The notes under the pieces: model-generated
Database searches by the model: none
What the model was told of the DNA's origin: nothing
What the model saw: only the letters and a program-made list of their open reading frames with translations
Part shown: piece after piece, positions 1 through 10,758 of the stretch
Layout of the letters: every line of letters begins with the position of its first letter
Numbering within the stretch: position 1 is the stretch's first letter
Program-made: the position numbers and the translations under genes
Assembly (NCBI RefSeq): GCF_021462225.1
Contig: NC_061811.1
Span: 2,195,663 to 2,259,662, forward strand
DNA from: Girardinichthys multiradiatus
Taxonomy: Eukaryota; Chordata; Actinopteri; Cyprinodontiformes; Goodeidae
Length of the DNA: 64,000 nucleotides
Direction of reading: 5' to 3'

Positions 1-2390
1 GAGTGGTAACTTGGAGCCACCATGTATTAATAGCAACGATTGGATGCTATCTAAATGTTAGCTAGCTTTTTAGGAGGCATTCCAGCAAAACCCCTTTCAC
101 CGCCAGAAGTGATAGCAGTGAAATAGCAGTGGAAGCCAACACTTGGTGCTATTCCAGCATGAACTGCTGTCGGTCAGCAACATCTGCAGAAGTAAGTGTT
201 CGCAGGCGGGTTGCGTTTTTCCTCCACACTGACCATTCCTGCAAGAGCTTGAAGAAGCTGGAAATCTGTCTGATATAAGAAGATCAATAAGAAGATACAT
301 ATTCCGATCGAAATCACTATCTAGGTGAAGGTGAAAACCCACAGAGGTTTTCCAAGGAGATGAGTTTCCTCCTTGTTTGTTCATTGCAACGGTTCATCCC
401 ATTTGGACAAGTTGACCCCAACCCAGTTTTTCTACAGGCCTACAATCCACCCTCCGATTCCGCTGAAGAGAAAGAAGCCGACATCAAAGTAATTTTGTTC
501 TTTTTTGTATTAATCAGATAGGTTCATAAGGTTCTGGGCAGGGTGACATGTAGGTCAAAAGGTGACTTAGGATCACCATTAGTTAATCCAATGTATTAAT
601 TTGCTAAATGCAATGTTGATTGTTGTTTGAATACTTCTGAACTCTGAAGCGCGGCTGCACAGCAAAGTTTGGATATGTGTTCACTGTGTTTTATTCAACT
701 GAGTGTTGACTCAGTTGAAGTTAAAGATGTACTACTGAAGTTTTAATTCGAAGCAGACTAAAGTTGCGGTCTGAGCCTCGTGGAGATATCTGTCCACTTC
801 AGTGTCCCACCATTTATGGCCCTCTGTGTTTTTCCGCTGGGTTCCCGCTTTTCCTGTTTTATTAATCTATGTCTGAAGGCTATCAGCTGTTAGTGGCTAA
901 GGGGCCGGCTGCTAGGTGATTTACTGCGTCTGAGCTGACCTGGTCCTACCATTCTAACAGTTGACCACCGTTATCGAGATGCATCAACGGATCATAGAAG
1001 GCATAACTGTTTAATAATTTTGTTATGCAATAGCATTCATTAACAAAGTGGATGGACATGGAGTACTGTAAGCTAACTTGGCAAACAGAAGAAGACTTAG
1101 CTAATGTTTCCATCGTGGGAGCTTGCAGAGTTGAGCTTAATGCAAAGAGATGAGCTTACACTTATAGTCTATAGGACTGTGCTGGAAAACTTCACTGGAC
1201 TTCTTCACTGGGCTTTCCTGCTGCCTGCTGATTCCTGTGGACCAAGAGGCTGGTAAAGGAGCGGACAACATCCCGCACCATGATCTTCTTTCTGACTGGG
1301 ACTAAGGACAGGTGAAATTCCAAGAGGGTTCAAGATTTTCTTTTTCGAGCAAGGTATCACATTTCACGATTCAGCATCATATCAGGCCTGCAACGTGGGG
1401 TTTATTTTGTTGGACTATATTTTAGTTAATTATTTGCTGGCTTAGGTGGACATTGAAGTGTGGGCCCACTTTAGTTTACATAGGTTTTGGGAAACCGCAA
1501 GACTGAAACATTGTTACAATTCTGTGAAATTATTATTGTGTTTAATATATGTTCCAGAAGTTTAAACTCTATTCCTGTGGGTGTTTGATTATTTCTGATA
1601 GAATAGTATTTGAATAAGGAATAGAGTTTGGATATTTCATTGCATGTATTTTGCTTTACAGTATATTCAGTTATTATTCTTTCTCAGAGCCATATTATTA
1701 GGAGAAAGGAACATAAAGGGCTAGTGTCTTGTTACTCTAAGGTGAGTGAAACTCAACATAGGTCTAAAACACGAGAGTGTATAAAGAAGTTGTAGGATAT
1801 GTTTATTAGAGTTCTGAGTTGTAAGTCAAGTTAATTGGTTTAACGAACTCAGGGGCCCTTACCTATGGTTATAGGTGGGCTACATCCATAAACTGCTGGT
1901 TTGATTTTCATACACTCTCACATATTTTGTTTTTGGTTAGTCATTTACCCACTTTTGTAGAATAGTCATGCTTAATCAGGTGAAAGTTGTTGGATCAGGA
2001 AAGTGGATTATAATAGTGGACTATCGGTTTAAAAAGTACTCACATAGATAAAGAGACAGCGTTTGTGTTTATTTTGTGCAAGAGTGATTATCGGTCAAAA
2101 TAAGGTTAGTATCCCCACCATTCAGTAAAACGGTTAATAACACTGACATTTAGCATTGTTTTGGTTAATAATTACTAATTAAATGACAATTAACTCATTG
2201 TAATTATTCAGTACTGTGAGCCCAATAATCACACCACCAGAGTGTGTCTGATCACTATTTGCAAGAAACAATTTTTGATTTGAATGTATTCCTTCTGAAT
2301 TATGATTTTTAATTATAATTTTGCTAAATATTTATAATCAATAATCATAAATCCTTACACCTCGTCATGATGAGACCGTTTATGTAATTT
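1..2390. other. No gene recognised
   Basis: AT-rich non-coding sequence. If the LRFN5-like gene continues toward lower coordinates, this is intronic, because the next expected exon (rest of the Ig domain) was not found here on the minus strand. The short open frames have no family features I recognise. Confidence 0.5.
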
Positions 2391-2399
2391 ATTTGAGTT

Positions 2400-2900
2400 T
2401 CAATGCAGGGTTGTAGATGCTGGGAAGCTAAAACTGCAGCCCTCCCACTCAGTTCTGTGTTGGTTTCTCTCTGTTGACAAAAATGGGTTCCTTCACCCGT
2501 CTGAAATCTGAACATCATATTTGATCAGGATGATGATCCAAAACGCATGTCCACGTCAACACACAAATGGCTCAGTGGACTCAAAATCATGGTCAACTCA
2601 GTCCTCAGACCAAAATCTTTGTCCTGGTGGCCAAGCTGAAGAGAAGACATCTTTAGAGACCCAGGACTGTGGACCATCTGGAGAGATTGGTCAAAGATTC
2701 CTTAATGCTCCAACTTGCTGAAATGGTATAGAAGAACACGAGGTGCTGTTCAATCAGCAGTTCCTTCCTAGCATAGCATTGCTTTTCGCTAATGAATAAA
2801 TCTGCCCAAATTAAAGACTTGGTCTTTCTAAATTTTTCAGCATGAGAATATCCCAATTTTTCTGCAATAAAAGGATGTTTTATCTTAAGGTTCTTTTGAC
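2400..2900 (+). pseudogene. Tc1/mariner transposase relic (3' part)
   Basis: Around 2527-2640 a plus-strand reading gives DDDPKRMSTSTHKWLSGLK, which matches the block around the second catalytic Asp of Tc1-like transposases (D-x-DPKH followed by a W-L segment). The following text to about 2880 resembles the 3' part and untranslated end of old fish Tc1 elements. Stops and shifts break the frame and I found no inverted terminal repeats, so it is a dead fragment. It lies just beyond the fifth LRFN5-like exon, within the intron that should follow it. Confidence 0.6.
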
Positions 2901-2977
2901 TTTTTTTTTTAACTAGGATTACGAAAGGTCTTGGGGTACTGTACTTATTTCTAATGGTTTCAGACAGAAGCTCATAC

Positions 2978-3237
2978 CTGAGTGCAACTCTTTGTCCTTC
3001 AAGGACCCTCATCTCGTGGGAGAATCTGGTGATCAGGGGAGGCTCACAGAGAAACTCCTCCTCAGAGATGGACCAGAAGTATCGTCCAGACAGGTGCTCA
3101 GGTGTGGCACATGTCTCCAGGTCGTCCTCTCTCTTCAGCCTCCTCAGCCAGAGTAACTCACAGTTACAGTGGAGAGGATTTCCACCAAACGACAGCGCAA
3201 AGGATGACGGAGTCATTTCCCCAGATGTAGCTAGGAC
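2978..3237 (-). CDS. lrfn5: LRFN5-like coding exon 5: LRR C-cap and start of Ig domain
   Basis: The acceptor is atcttccag|GTC at 3238 and the donor CAG|GTATGAG begins at 2977 (phase 2). It encodes [20 protein letters not shown], the Cys-rich C-cap, [19 protein letters not shown] and the first Ig strand [12 protein letters not shown]. The Cys that should follow in the Ig strand must come from the next exon, which I did not find. Confidence 0.9.
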
Positions 3238-6200
3238 CTGGAAGATGTACAGATGGTCAGACACAACTTTTGTTCAGTGGCATGACCTTACACAGGTCAT
3301 TGGTCCCACCAAATCCTGAAGTGCTGCTAAATCAAACAATTCTGCAAAGCAGAGTGGGCCAAAATTCCTCCACAGAAATGTAAAAGGCACATTGCCAGTT
3401 ATTGTCATCTTGCTGCCATTATTTGGGCTTACTTTGTCTGATATTAAAATTACTTTGATAATCCACAACATTTAAATGACATAAAAGCAAAAACAAAAGA
3501 ACATTTTAAGGAGGAAAACATTTTTAACAGCACTTCAAATTTTTCAAATAAAGCATTGCGAAATGAGCGATGTTCTTCTGACAGCATTAGGTTTGCTACC
3601 CTGCTTCTGCAAAGAGAAGACCTGTGGATAAAACAAGTCTCTTATACATGAGAACTCATGTCTCAATGTAAACCGTATAAATAAGGTATAAATAAGGTTT
3701 AATACTGATAAAAAATTAAGCTGTTCAGAAATTTAAGAACACTCATTTGCAATGTATAACCTATGCTTTCTGGCTCTTGGCAGGTTTTGGATTTGAACCT
3801 GTTGTCTTTGATATCAGAAATAATGCAAGACAGTACCTGCGCCCGCTGAAAAAGTGGGTCTGGTGGGAGCTTTTGAAGTTTATTGGAGGTGACATCCAGG
3901 CGGTTGAGTTTCTGCAGAAGGGAAAAGGTTCCCTCTGGAATGTAATCCAGCATGTTATGGTCTAAGCTCAGTGTGTGGAGGCTTGTCATTTTCTGTACAA
4001 ATAGGAGAGTAACACACCTTTTTAAAATTCCTTTGTCTGTACAAAGAATGTTTTCTTGCTGCTTGAAACTATAAGGATGAAAAGGTTAGAGATATAGGGA
4101 GATGAAGAAATAAAACAGTTTCTTTTGTTTATTGCAGGCATACATAAAAACCCAAGTTTTCACAGTAAAACTAAATATCTTTATTTCAATACAAGATAAA
4201 AGTACTTTTATTATTGTTGTAGTTGAATTTTATTTCTTAGCCTGAAAATGAGGTAGCACTTTAAAAATAGCTGACCTGAATGGCTTCCCACGGAATAGAG
4301 TCCAAGTTATTGTAACTAAGGTCCAGTTCCTCCAGCGCCAGCAGGTCGTTGAACGCTCCCTGATGGATCAGCACTAGCTGGTTGTTGTTGAGTATCAGGT
4401 GGTGAAGCTTTGACATCCCACTGAATGTGTCATTGCCTATTCTCGTCAGCCGGTTACTACAGCATGATGCAAAAAATACAAAAGCTAAATAATCCAGAAC
4501 AGCAAAACTTTTCATTGCAAATGCTCCACCTGCCCCTTGGGAATTTGTACCTGTTGAGGTGTAGTGCACGGAGATTTTCCAAATCTGCAAAGGCATGGGG
4601 TGTGATGTAGGAGATGGTATTTCTGGATAATGTCAGGTCCACCAGCCGCGTCATGTTTGAAAAGTCTTTCCTTTTAATACTGTTTACACACATCAGTTCG
4701 GTGTAATTAAACATGAGACACATATACAGTTCATCAGATAATATCCACCTCAGCAGAGAAGCTTAACAAATATTTTGTCAGTCCAAAACAATTCTACTGT
4801 TGCATAGTTGTAATTTGTCAATAAGGTTGAAATGCACAGAAGATTTTAAAGAGGAAAAGATGGAAATCTGTTAAAAAGTGATGTCACATATGTCACATGT
4901 CCTTCACAGCTCATTGAAATGTTTGTAAGCCGAAGAGCTCTGAGGTTCTGTCATCAGAAGACAGCATTGAGCTGCTCCAGTGACCCATCATGAGTTACAC
5001 TAGGGCCTGGAGGAACATTTTTTTCCTCAAATTAGTTTTTTCCATCCTGAGGCAGCAAGGTTTTCACCTATAATAAACCCTTCGCTCTGATTACAATCTG
5101 TCTTATATTCCATTATTGATTTATCTCCACCAGAAGATTCTGATATTCATGATATTACAGATTAAAGTCTCTGTGCCCAGTTTTGTTCATCCTCACACAA
5201 TAGGACTCCATCTATCAGGGATTTTTTTTGTGTTTTGGGAATTATTCATACAAATGTCAAATGAATATATCTTTAAGAGGACAAAAAATCTACCGTATTT
5301 TTCGCACTATAAGGCGCACTTAAAAACCTTTAATTTTTTCAAAAAATGACAGTGCGCCTTGTAATCCGGAGCGCCTTATATATGGATCAATTGGTTAATT
5401 GGTTGATCCATACTGGTTGTACACGGCGCTCTGTCAAAATGTTTCAGTACGACTGGTAAACTACAAAGCCGCACCGCTTGCAGCATTACGGCTACCGTAG
5501 TCAGGGGTGTCGCCGAAGTAATAGCGGTAAACACCTGTACTGTGCTTACTCCTAGTCCAACACCACTTGTGTGTGTATAACGTTTGAATGTACTGTTGCA
5601 GGAATTGCCTGAACTATATGTGATTAGAAGCTCAGTGTGTGGGGTGTATGTTTTGTGTGTGTGTATGGAAGATGTTGACATTACTCCTCCGGACAGAGGT
5701 GGCGCTGTGTGCTGCCGTAGCTGAGAATCAAGAGTGAAGGAGTGACGTCGGTATTATTGTGTGTGTGGGGTGGGTAGAGACGGCGACCGGAGCAGCGGTG
5801 TATGAGTCTGTAAGCCCTGTGTTTTTACGTGCTGCAAAGTCATTAAAAAGAACCCCGAATCTCGTCAACAACTCAGTGTTTTGATGCTGTTTCTTCATGC
5901 TCAACTCAGCAACGTATGAGTGAGGGAGTTAACCCCGAGGAAACTAGTAACTTCGGCCCTGGAGAAAGCGTCTCCCCTGTGTCATCAGACTACGATCAGG
6001 GGACAGAAACAGGAAAGGTTAACAGTACTAACGTTTGATTTAATGCATCAAACTGTTTCTTTTACGTGTTTACTGAATCAGGGAAAAGTTCCCTTTCACG
6101 TTTTAACTAACGTTTGATTTCAACTTCAACTTCATAGACTCCAATGCATTCCTAACGTGCGGTTGGCTCTATTCAATAGAATTCTATGTAGAGGAGACCT

Positions 6201-7333
6201 TACCATGAGAGTGAATGGAGTTATCAGAACGCTGGTTTGTAGTGTATTAATAAAGTTTGACTGACTGACTTATCTGTTTTGTTGACATTCTCTTTAGCAC
6301 AGCTCCATCTAGTGGATGCATAACGCAACCCCAGTCAAACGTTTGACTGCAGTAGCTTCTATTCTATGCGCCTTATAATCTGGTGCGCCCTATATATGAA
6401 AACAGTTCTAAAATAGGCCATTCATTGAAGGTGCGCCTTATAATCCGGTGCGTCTTATAGTGCGGAAAATACGGTAAGTGGTCTAATTGACAGACATGCA
6501 GTGGGCAAAGTAAATGAGCCACTATTCTGGAAATATGAAGCCACATTTCTTGAATATGCATTGATCTAAGCCATTCCATTGCAAACCTGATGTTCACAGT
6601 CTCCAACCAATCAGACTGAGCTTGAGTCATGTTGCAAATAAAAATGGGAAAGATTTTCAGTCTAAATGTGCAAAGCTAGTAGAATTATACACCAAAAGAG
6701 CTGCAGCTGTAACTGCAGTGAAAGTTTTGACATAGGAGGCTGAATACAAATGCATGCAATACCTTTGCACATTATTGAAATAAGTATACAGTATAATCGA
6801 CCTCCCAATTCATAAGAAAAATGGAAAGAGTTATAGAAATACTTTTGCAAGAACACACATGTTATACTCATGGGTCATCACCAGACTCCTGCAGAATTTG
6901 AATTTTTATTTCATTACTTTCAATCAGGTGTGTTGGGACAGGTACAAATCTAAAACTTGCACAACACCATGCTTCGAATCCCAAAGGGCCCTCTTCTGAT
7001 CCATTTTTAATTTGACTTTACCAAATAAATATACACCAATTTGAATAACTTCTTCGAGTGTCTTGCAGTTTGACAGAACCATCATAAGTCTAGACAGTCT
7101 CATTGTAGTGGACTGATCTTATTATGCATTCATCACCTTGTTACAAAGTTGTCTGCCAGCCGCAGCTCCACTGTGTGTCTGTCGATGTTCGGCGGCACAA
7201 ACAGCAGACCCTTCTTAGCACAGAGAGTCGCCAGGTTCGGTGACAGGATTTGGCAAACGCAGCGCTTTGGACAGATCTGTGCCCGCACTGCCATGGAAAT
7301 CGCCAGCATCACACAGAGAAACAGCCTCTCCAT
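2978..7333 (-). CDS. lrfn5: LRFN5-like synaptic adhesion protein (SALM5), N-terminal exons
   Basis: LRFN/SALM proteins are single-pass postsynaptic adhesion molecules with leucine-rich repeats, an Ig domain and an FN3 domain; SALM5 is known to induce presynaptic differentiation through LAR-type phosphatases. Five exons on the minus strand join in phase with GT-AG borders: 7137-7333, 4551-4679, 4276-4456, 3837-3992 and 2978-3237 (923 coding bases, about 307 residues). In order they give a signal peptide, an LRR N-cap with clustered Cys (CPKRCVCQ), about six LRRs, the LRR C-cap ([16 protein letters not shown]) and the start of the Ig domain. Wording such as [20 protein letters not shown] points to LRFN5 rather than LRFN1-4. 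The start is the Met before the hydrophobic leader at 7333; another in-frame Met lies three codons upstream. The second half of the Ig domain, FN3, membrane span and tail are not in the window. No frame-breaking change is seen in the five exons. Fish often carry a/b duplicates; which one this is cannot be decided here. Confidence 0.9.
3837..3992 (-). CDS. lrfn5: LRFN5-like coding exon 4: last LRRs
   Basis: Exactly 52 codons, phase 0 at both ends, with acceptor tgtacag|AAA and donor CAG|GTACTG. It encodes [20 protein letters not shown] and [18 protein letters not shown]. The open frame runs a little past the donor, but the LRFN5 match stops exactly at the splice site. Confidence 0.9.
4276..4456 (-). 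CDS. lrfn5: LRFN5-like coding exon 3: middle LRRs
   Basis: It follows an intron of only 94 bp (acceptor tgctgtag|T). It encodes [20 protein letters not shown] and [20 protein letters not shown], two to three typical LRRs. The donor CAG|GTCAGC starts at 4275 and leaves phase 0. Confidence 0.9.
4551..4679 (-). CDS. lrfn5: LRFN5-like coding exon 2: first LRRs
   Basis: The acceptor is a pyrimidine-poor tgtgtgtaaacag, with the exon beginning at 4679; the donor GTACAAAT begins at 4550. It encodes [20 protein letters not shown] and the next LRR up to ALHLN. The 129 bases fit phase 2 on both sides, giving a Ser codon across each junction. Confidence 0.88.
5293..6474. mobile_element. Non-autonomous inverted-repeat DNA element, TA-flanked
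   Basis: The left end CCGTATTTTTCGCACTATAA mirrors the right end, which in reverse complement reads CCGTATTTTCCGCACTATAA. TA flanks both sides (5291-5292, 6475-6476). Further copies of the GGCGCAC-rich motif lie just inside both ends. The 1182-bp interior has no transposase. The TA duplication suggests mobilisation by a Tc1/mariner-group enzyme. It sits in the first coding intron of the LRFN5-like gene. Confidence 0.82.
6480..7130. other. Intron sequence, nothing recognised
   Basis: Remaining first-intron sequence between the inverted-repeat element and exon 1. No motif or repeat I can name. Confidence 0.5.
7137..7333 (-). CDS. lrfn5: LRFN5-like coding exon 1: signal peptide and LRR N-cap
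   Basis: Starts at ATG 7333-7331. A hydrophobic leader ([13 protein letters not shown]) precedes [11 protein letters not shown], the Cys-rich LRR N-terminal cap, and the exon ends in [11 protein letters not shown]. The donor is AAG|GTGATG with GT at 7136-7135, leaving phase 2. The partner acceptor is 2.46 kb away, and that intron carries the inverted-repeat element at 5293-6474. Confidence 0.9.
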
Positions 7334-7689
7334 GGTTAGCATCCTCACCTGGTCAAACACCTGTCCAATCAGATACACAGAGAAAAAAGAAGACATTAAT
7401 AAAGTTAATTTAATTTTCCTTGTGCAGTAATAGAATATCACCAACATGCATAAAAAGCAATTCCAAAGAACAAAAAAGTATAATAGAGCAGGATGGCTTC
7501 AGAGAGGTGTCCACCACACTAAATATCAGGTTTTTATTTAACAAAATATTTACATATATTTTTCTTATCTAATTTTCTCGAATAGAAAGTGATTTAATTA
7601 CAGATAAAAACCAAAAATGTTCCTCCTTTTACTCATTAAAGAAAACATATCAACAAATATACTTTTTCTAACTGGGAAAAAGGTGACAC

Positions 7690-8095
7690 ACCTTAACTGC
7701 CCTTTCAGCTAAAATAACCCTCTGATACACAGTAGAATCCAATGTAGATATTCAGAAGGTGAGCTGGACAGGTCCTGCTTAGCATCTCAAACCACCACAC
7801 TTCCACCTCCATGCTTCACAGTTGGCATAAGGGGATTTTTCTGGAACACTGAATTTCGAGTGCTGCATAGTTCCAGAAGTCCTGGTCTTTGTTCTCTCTG
7901 GCAAACTTCAGTCTGGAGTTCACGTATTTCTTAGAGAGTACACCTCCCATGAAAGTTAAACTTGTTCATTCTCTTCCTGATTGGACAAACATTTATTTCA
8001 ACCACAGCAAGAACCTGCTGTAGGTCCCATGATGACATGTGAGGGATTTTGGAGACTTCTTTTAGTCTCTTGCAGTCTGCTTTCAGGGGGATTTA
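7690..8095 (-). pseudogene. Tc1-like transposase relic, central part
   Basis: Reading the minus strand, 7780-7830 gives VKHGGGSVVV, the conserved block between the catalytic residues of Tc1 transposases, and 7880-7960 gives VNSRLKFARENKDQDFWN, the block before the first catalytic Asp. Frame shifts and stops are present. The N-terminal DNA-binding part of what appears to be the same relic lies at 12590-12780 on the same strand, so the L2 LINE at 8096-12587 seems to have landed inside it. Confidence 0.65.
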
Positions 8096-8104
8096 GCTTG
8101 GACA

Positions 8105-8803
8105 GTGTCTCGCCCACGGCCAAAATTGAATAGGTTAAAAAATAATCTAAAAGGAGGAAATCAGGAAAATCTCATAAAAATAAACACAACTCAGACCGAA
8201 AAGAAAAATAAAACAATTAAATGTGGCCTACTGAACATAAGATCTCTCTCTTCAAAGACATTGCTAGTTAGTGACCTGATTTGTGACAATCAGATTGATT
8301 TATTTTGCCTCACAGAAACCTGGCTGCAGCAAGAGGATTATGTTATTATAAATGAGTCAACTCCTACTAATTATTTAAATTTTCACATTCCTCGAAATAC
8401 TGGGTGAGGAGGAGTAGCAACCATCTTTCAGTCGGATTTATTGATTAGCCCCACACCAATCAATAGCTACAACTCTTTTGAATATTTAATCCTTAGTTTT
8501 CCTCATCCAAATTGCAAAGCACTAAAACCTCTTCTGTTTGTTGTTTTGTACCATCCACCAGGCCCTTACTCTCAATTTTTAGATCAGTTTTCAGACCTTT
8601 TATCTGATTTAGTGTTAAATACAGATAAAGTTATTATAGTGGGGGATTTCAACATTCATGTAGACGCTGAAATTGATAGCCTAAATATAGCATTTAATGC
8701 TATCTTAGACTCAATTGGCTTTGCTCAAAACATTAACAAACCTACCCACCTTTGTCTTCATTCTCTGGACCTTGTGCTGACGGCATTGAGTGTAAAGACA
8801 TAA
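8105..8803 (+). pseudogene. L2 LINE endonuclease domain, interrupted
   Basis: Encodes the endonuclease that nicks target DNA for target-primed reverse transcription. Visible blocks are [15 protein letters not shown] (N-terminal strand with catalytic Asn), LFCLTETWL (catalytic Glu), VVLYHPPGP and VIIVGDFNIHVD (catalytic Asp/Asn). A stop codon at 8405-8407 interrupts the frame and a shift near 8780 moves it to the next frame, where [11 protein letters not shown] supplies the last catalytic Asp-His pair. Confidence 0.8.
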
Positions 8804-10758
8804 CAATATTCTCCCATAACCCTGTCCTGTCTGACCATTTCTTAATAACCTTTGAGTTTAATTTAACCGAGTACTCCACACCTGAAAGAAAATTTCATTA
8901 TAGTAGATCATTATCAGGCGATGCTGTAACAAACTTTAAAGAATCTGTTCCACTTTTAATTTCCTCATTATCACTGAAAAGCACAATGGAGGGCAATAAT
9001 TTTGTTTCCGCCCCTTCACAAATTGATTATTTTGTTCATAGTGTTTCTTCATCATTGCGTGATGCATTAGAATATGCAGCCCCCTTGAAAAAGAAGGTAA
9101 TCATTAATAAGAGGCTAGCTCCTTGGTTTAATTCAGAGCTGCGTACTTTAAAGCACAATGTTAGAAAATTGGAGAGAAAATGGCGCTCTACACACCTAGA
9201 GGATTCCTACTTAATCTGGAAAAATAGCATACTGTTATATAAAAATACACTTTGCCAAGCCAGAACAGCTTATTTCTCATCATTAATAGAAGAAAACAAG
9301 AATAATCCTAGGTTTAACTTTAGTACAGTTGCTAAACTTACACAGAGTCATAGCTCTGTTGAGCCATCCATTCCCTTAGCTCTCAGCAGACATGACTTTA
9401 TGGGATTCTTCCAAAATAAAATTGATTCTATTAAAAATAAAATCTTTGACATATTCCCAAAGATGATTACTTCATCCTCAGCAAGTGAGACAACATTGGA
9501 AATAGCTGCAGAACCTGATTTGTGTTTGGACTGTTTTGATCCTGTGGAGCTTCCTGATTTATCAGAAATATTAGCTTCATCTAAACCTTCAACTTGTATG
9601 TTAGACCCAATCCCAACCAAATTATTTAAGGACGTGTTCCCTCTGATTACCAGCCCCATTTTAGATATGATTAATCTATCTTTAGTAAATGGATATGTAC
9701 CACAGGCTTTTAAGTTAGCTGTAATTAAACCTTTACTTAAGAAACCTTCGCTTGATCGAGATGATTTAATAAATTACAGACCTATATCCAATCTTCCATT
9801 CTTATCTAAAATTCTTGAGAAAATAGTTGCTAATCAAATGTGTGAACATTTACACAGCAATGACTTGTTTGAAGAGTTTCAGTCAGGCTTCAGAGCTCAT
9901 CATAGCACTGAAACAGCTCTGCTAAAAGTCACTAATGATATTCTTATGGCCTCAGATAATGGACTTGTGTCTGTTCTGGTTCTGTTAGATCTCAGTGCTG
10001 CATTTGATATAGTTGACCATAATGATTCTCTTAAAAAGGCTGGAATATGCTGTAAGGATCAGGGGAACAGCGCTAGGCTGGTTTAAATCATATCTGTCTG
10101 ACAGATTCCAGTTTGTTCATGTAAATGATAAATCATCTTTAAACTCCAGGGTTAATTGTGGAGTACCACAGGGTTCAGTACTTGGGCCAATTCTCTTTAC
10201 TATATATATGCTTCCAATAGGTCAAATTATCAGGCAGCATGGGATACATTTTCACTGATGTACTGATTTCACTGTATTTACGCTGATGATGCTCCGCTTT
10301 ACTTATCCATAAATCCGGATGAGCCCAACCAGTTAGATAGACTACAAGCATGTCTTGAAGGTATAAAAACTTGGATGATTTTAAATGTTTTGCTTCTAAA
10401 TTCAGACAAGACAGAAGTTGTCGTCTTTGGACCGGAGTCTTTAAAAAATAAACTGCTTAGTCAATCACTTAACCTGGATGGCATTAAATTGACCTCCAGT
10501 AATAAAGTAAAAAAACTTGGTGTTATTTTTGACCAGGACATGTCATTTAAATCCTATATTAAACAGTTTTCTAGGATTTCCTTCTTTCACCTCCGGAACA
10601 TTGTCAAAATTAGAAATATCCTATCCAGGAGTGACGCTGAAAAACTAGTCCATGCATTTATTACTTCAAGGCTGGACTATTGTAATTCTTTACTATCAGG
10701 ATGTCCACAAAATGCAGTTAAAAGCCTTCAGCTGATTCAAAAGGCTGCAGAGTTCTGA
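8752..10758 (+). pseudogene. L2 LINE reverse transcriptase, interrupted
   Basis: The frame at 8752-10086 holds the connector and RT fingers/palm: [38 protein letters not shown] and [14 protein letters not shown] (first catalytic Asp). A shift near 10030 continues in 10013-10258 with CGVPQGSVLGPILFT. YADD, the catalytic pair, is readable around 10280-10292 in a third frame. The 3' part of the ORF is at 10375-10758, and more decayed C-terminal coding runs to about 11118. This copy cannot make a full protein. Confidence 0.85.

Noticed and set aside
1960..2350. AT-rich TTAATAATTA stretches as a matrix or origin element
   Set aside because: Such text is everywhere in this genome and nothing distinguishes it here.
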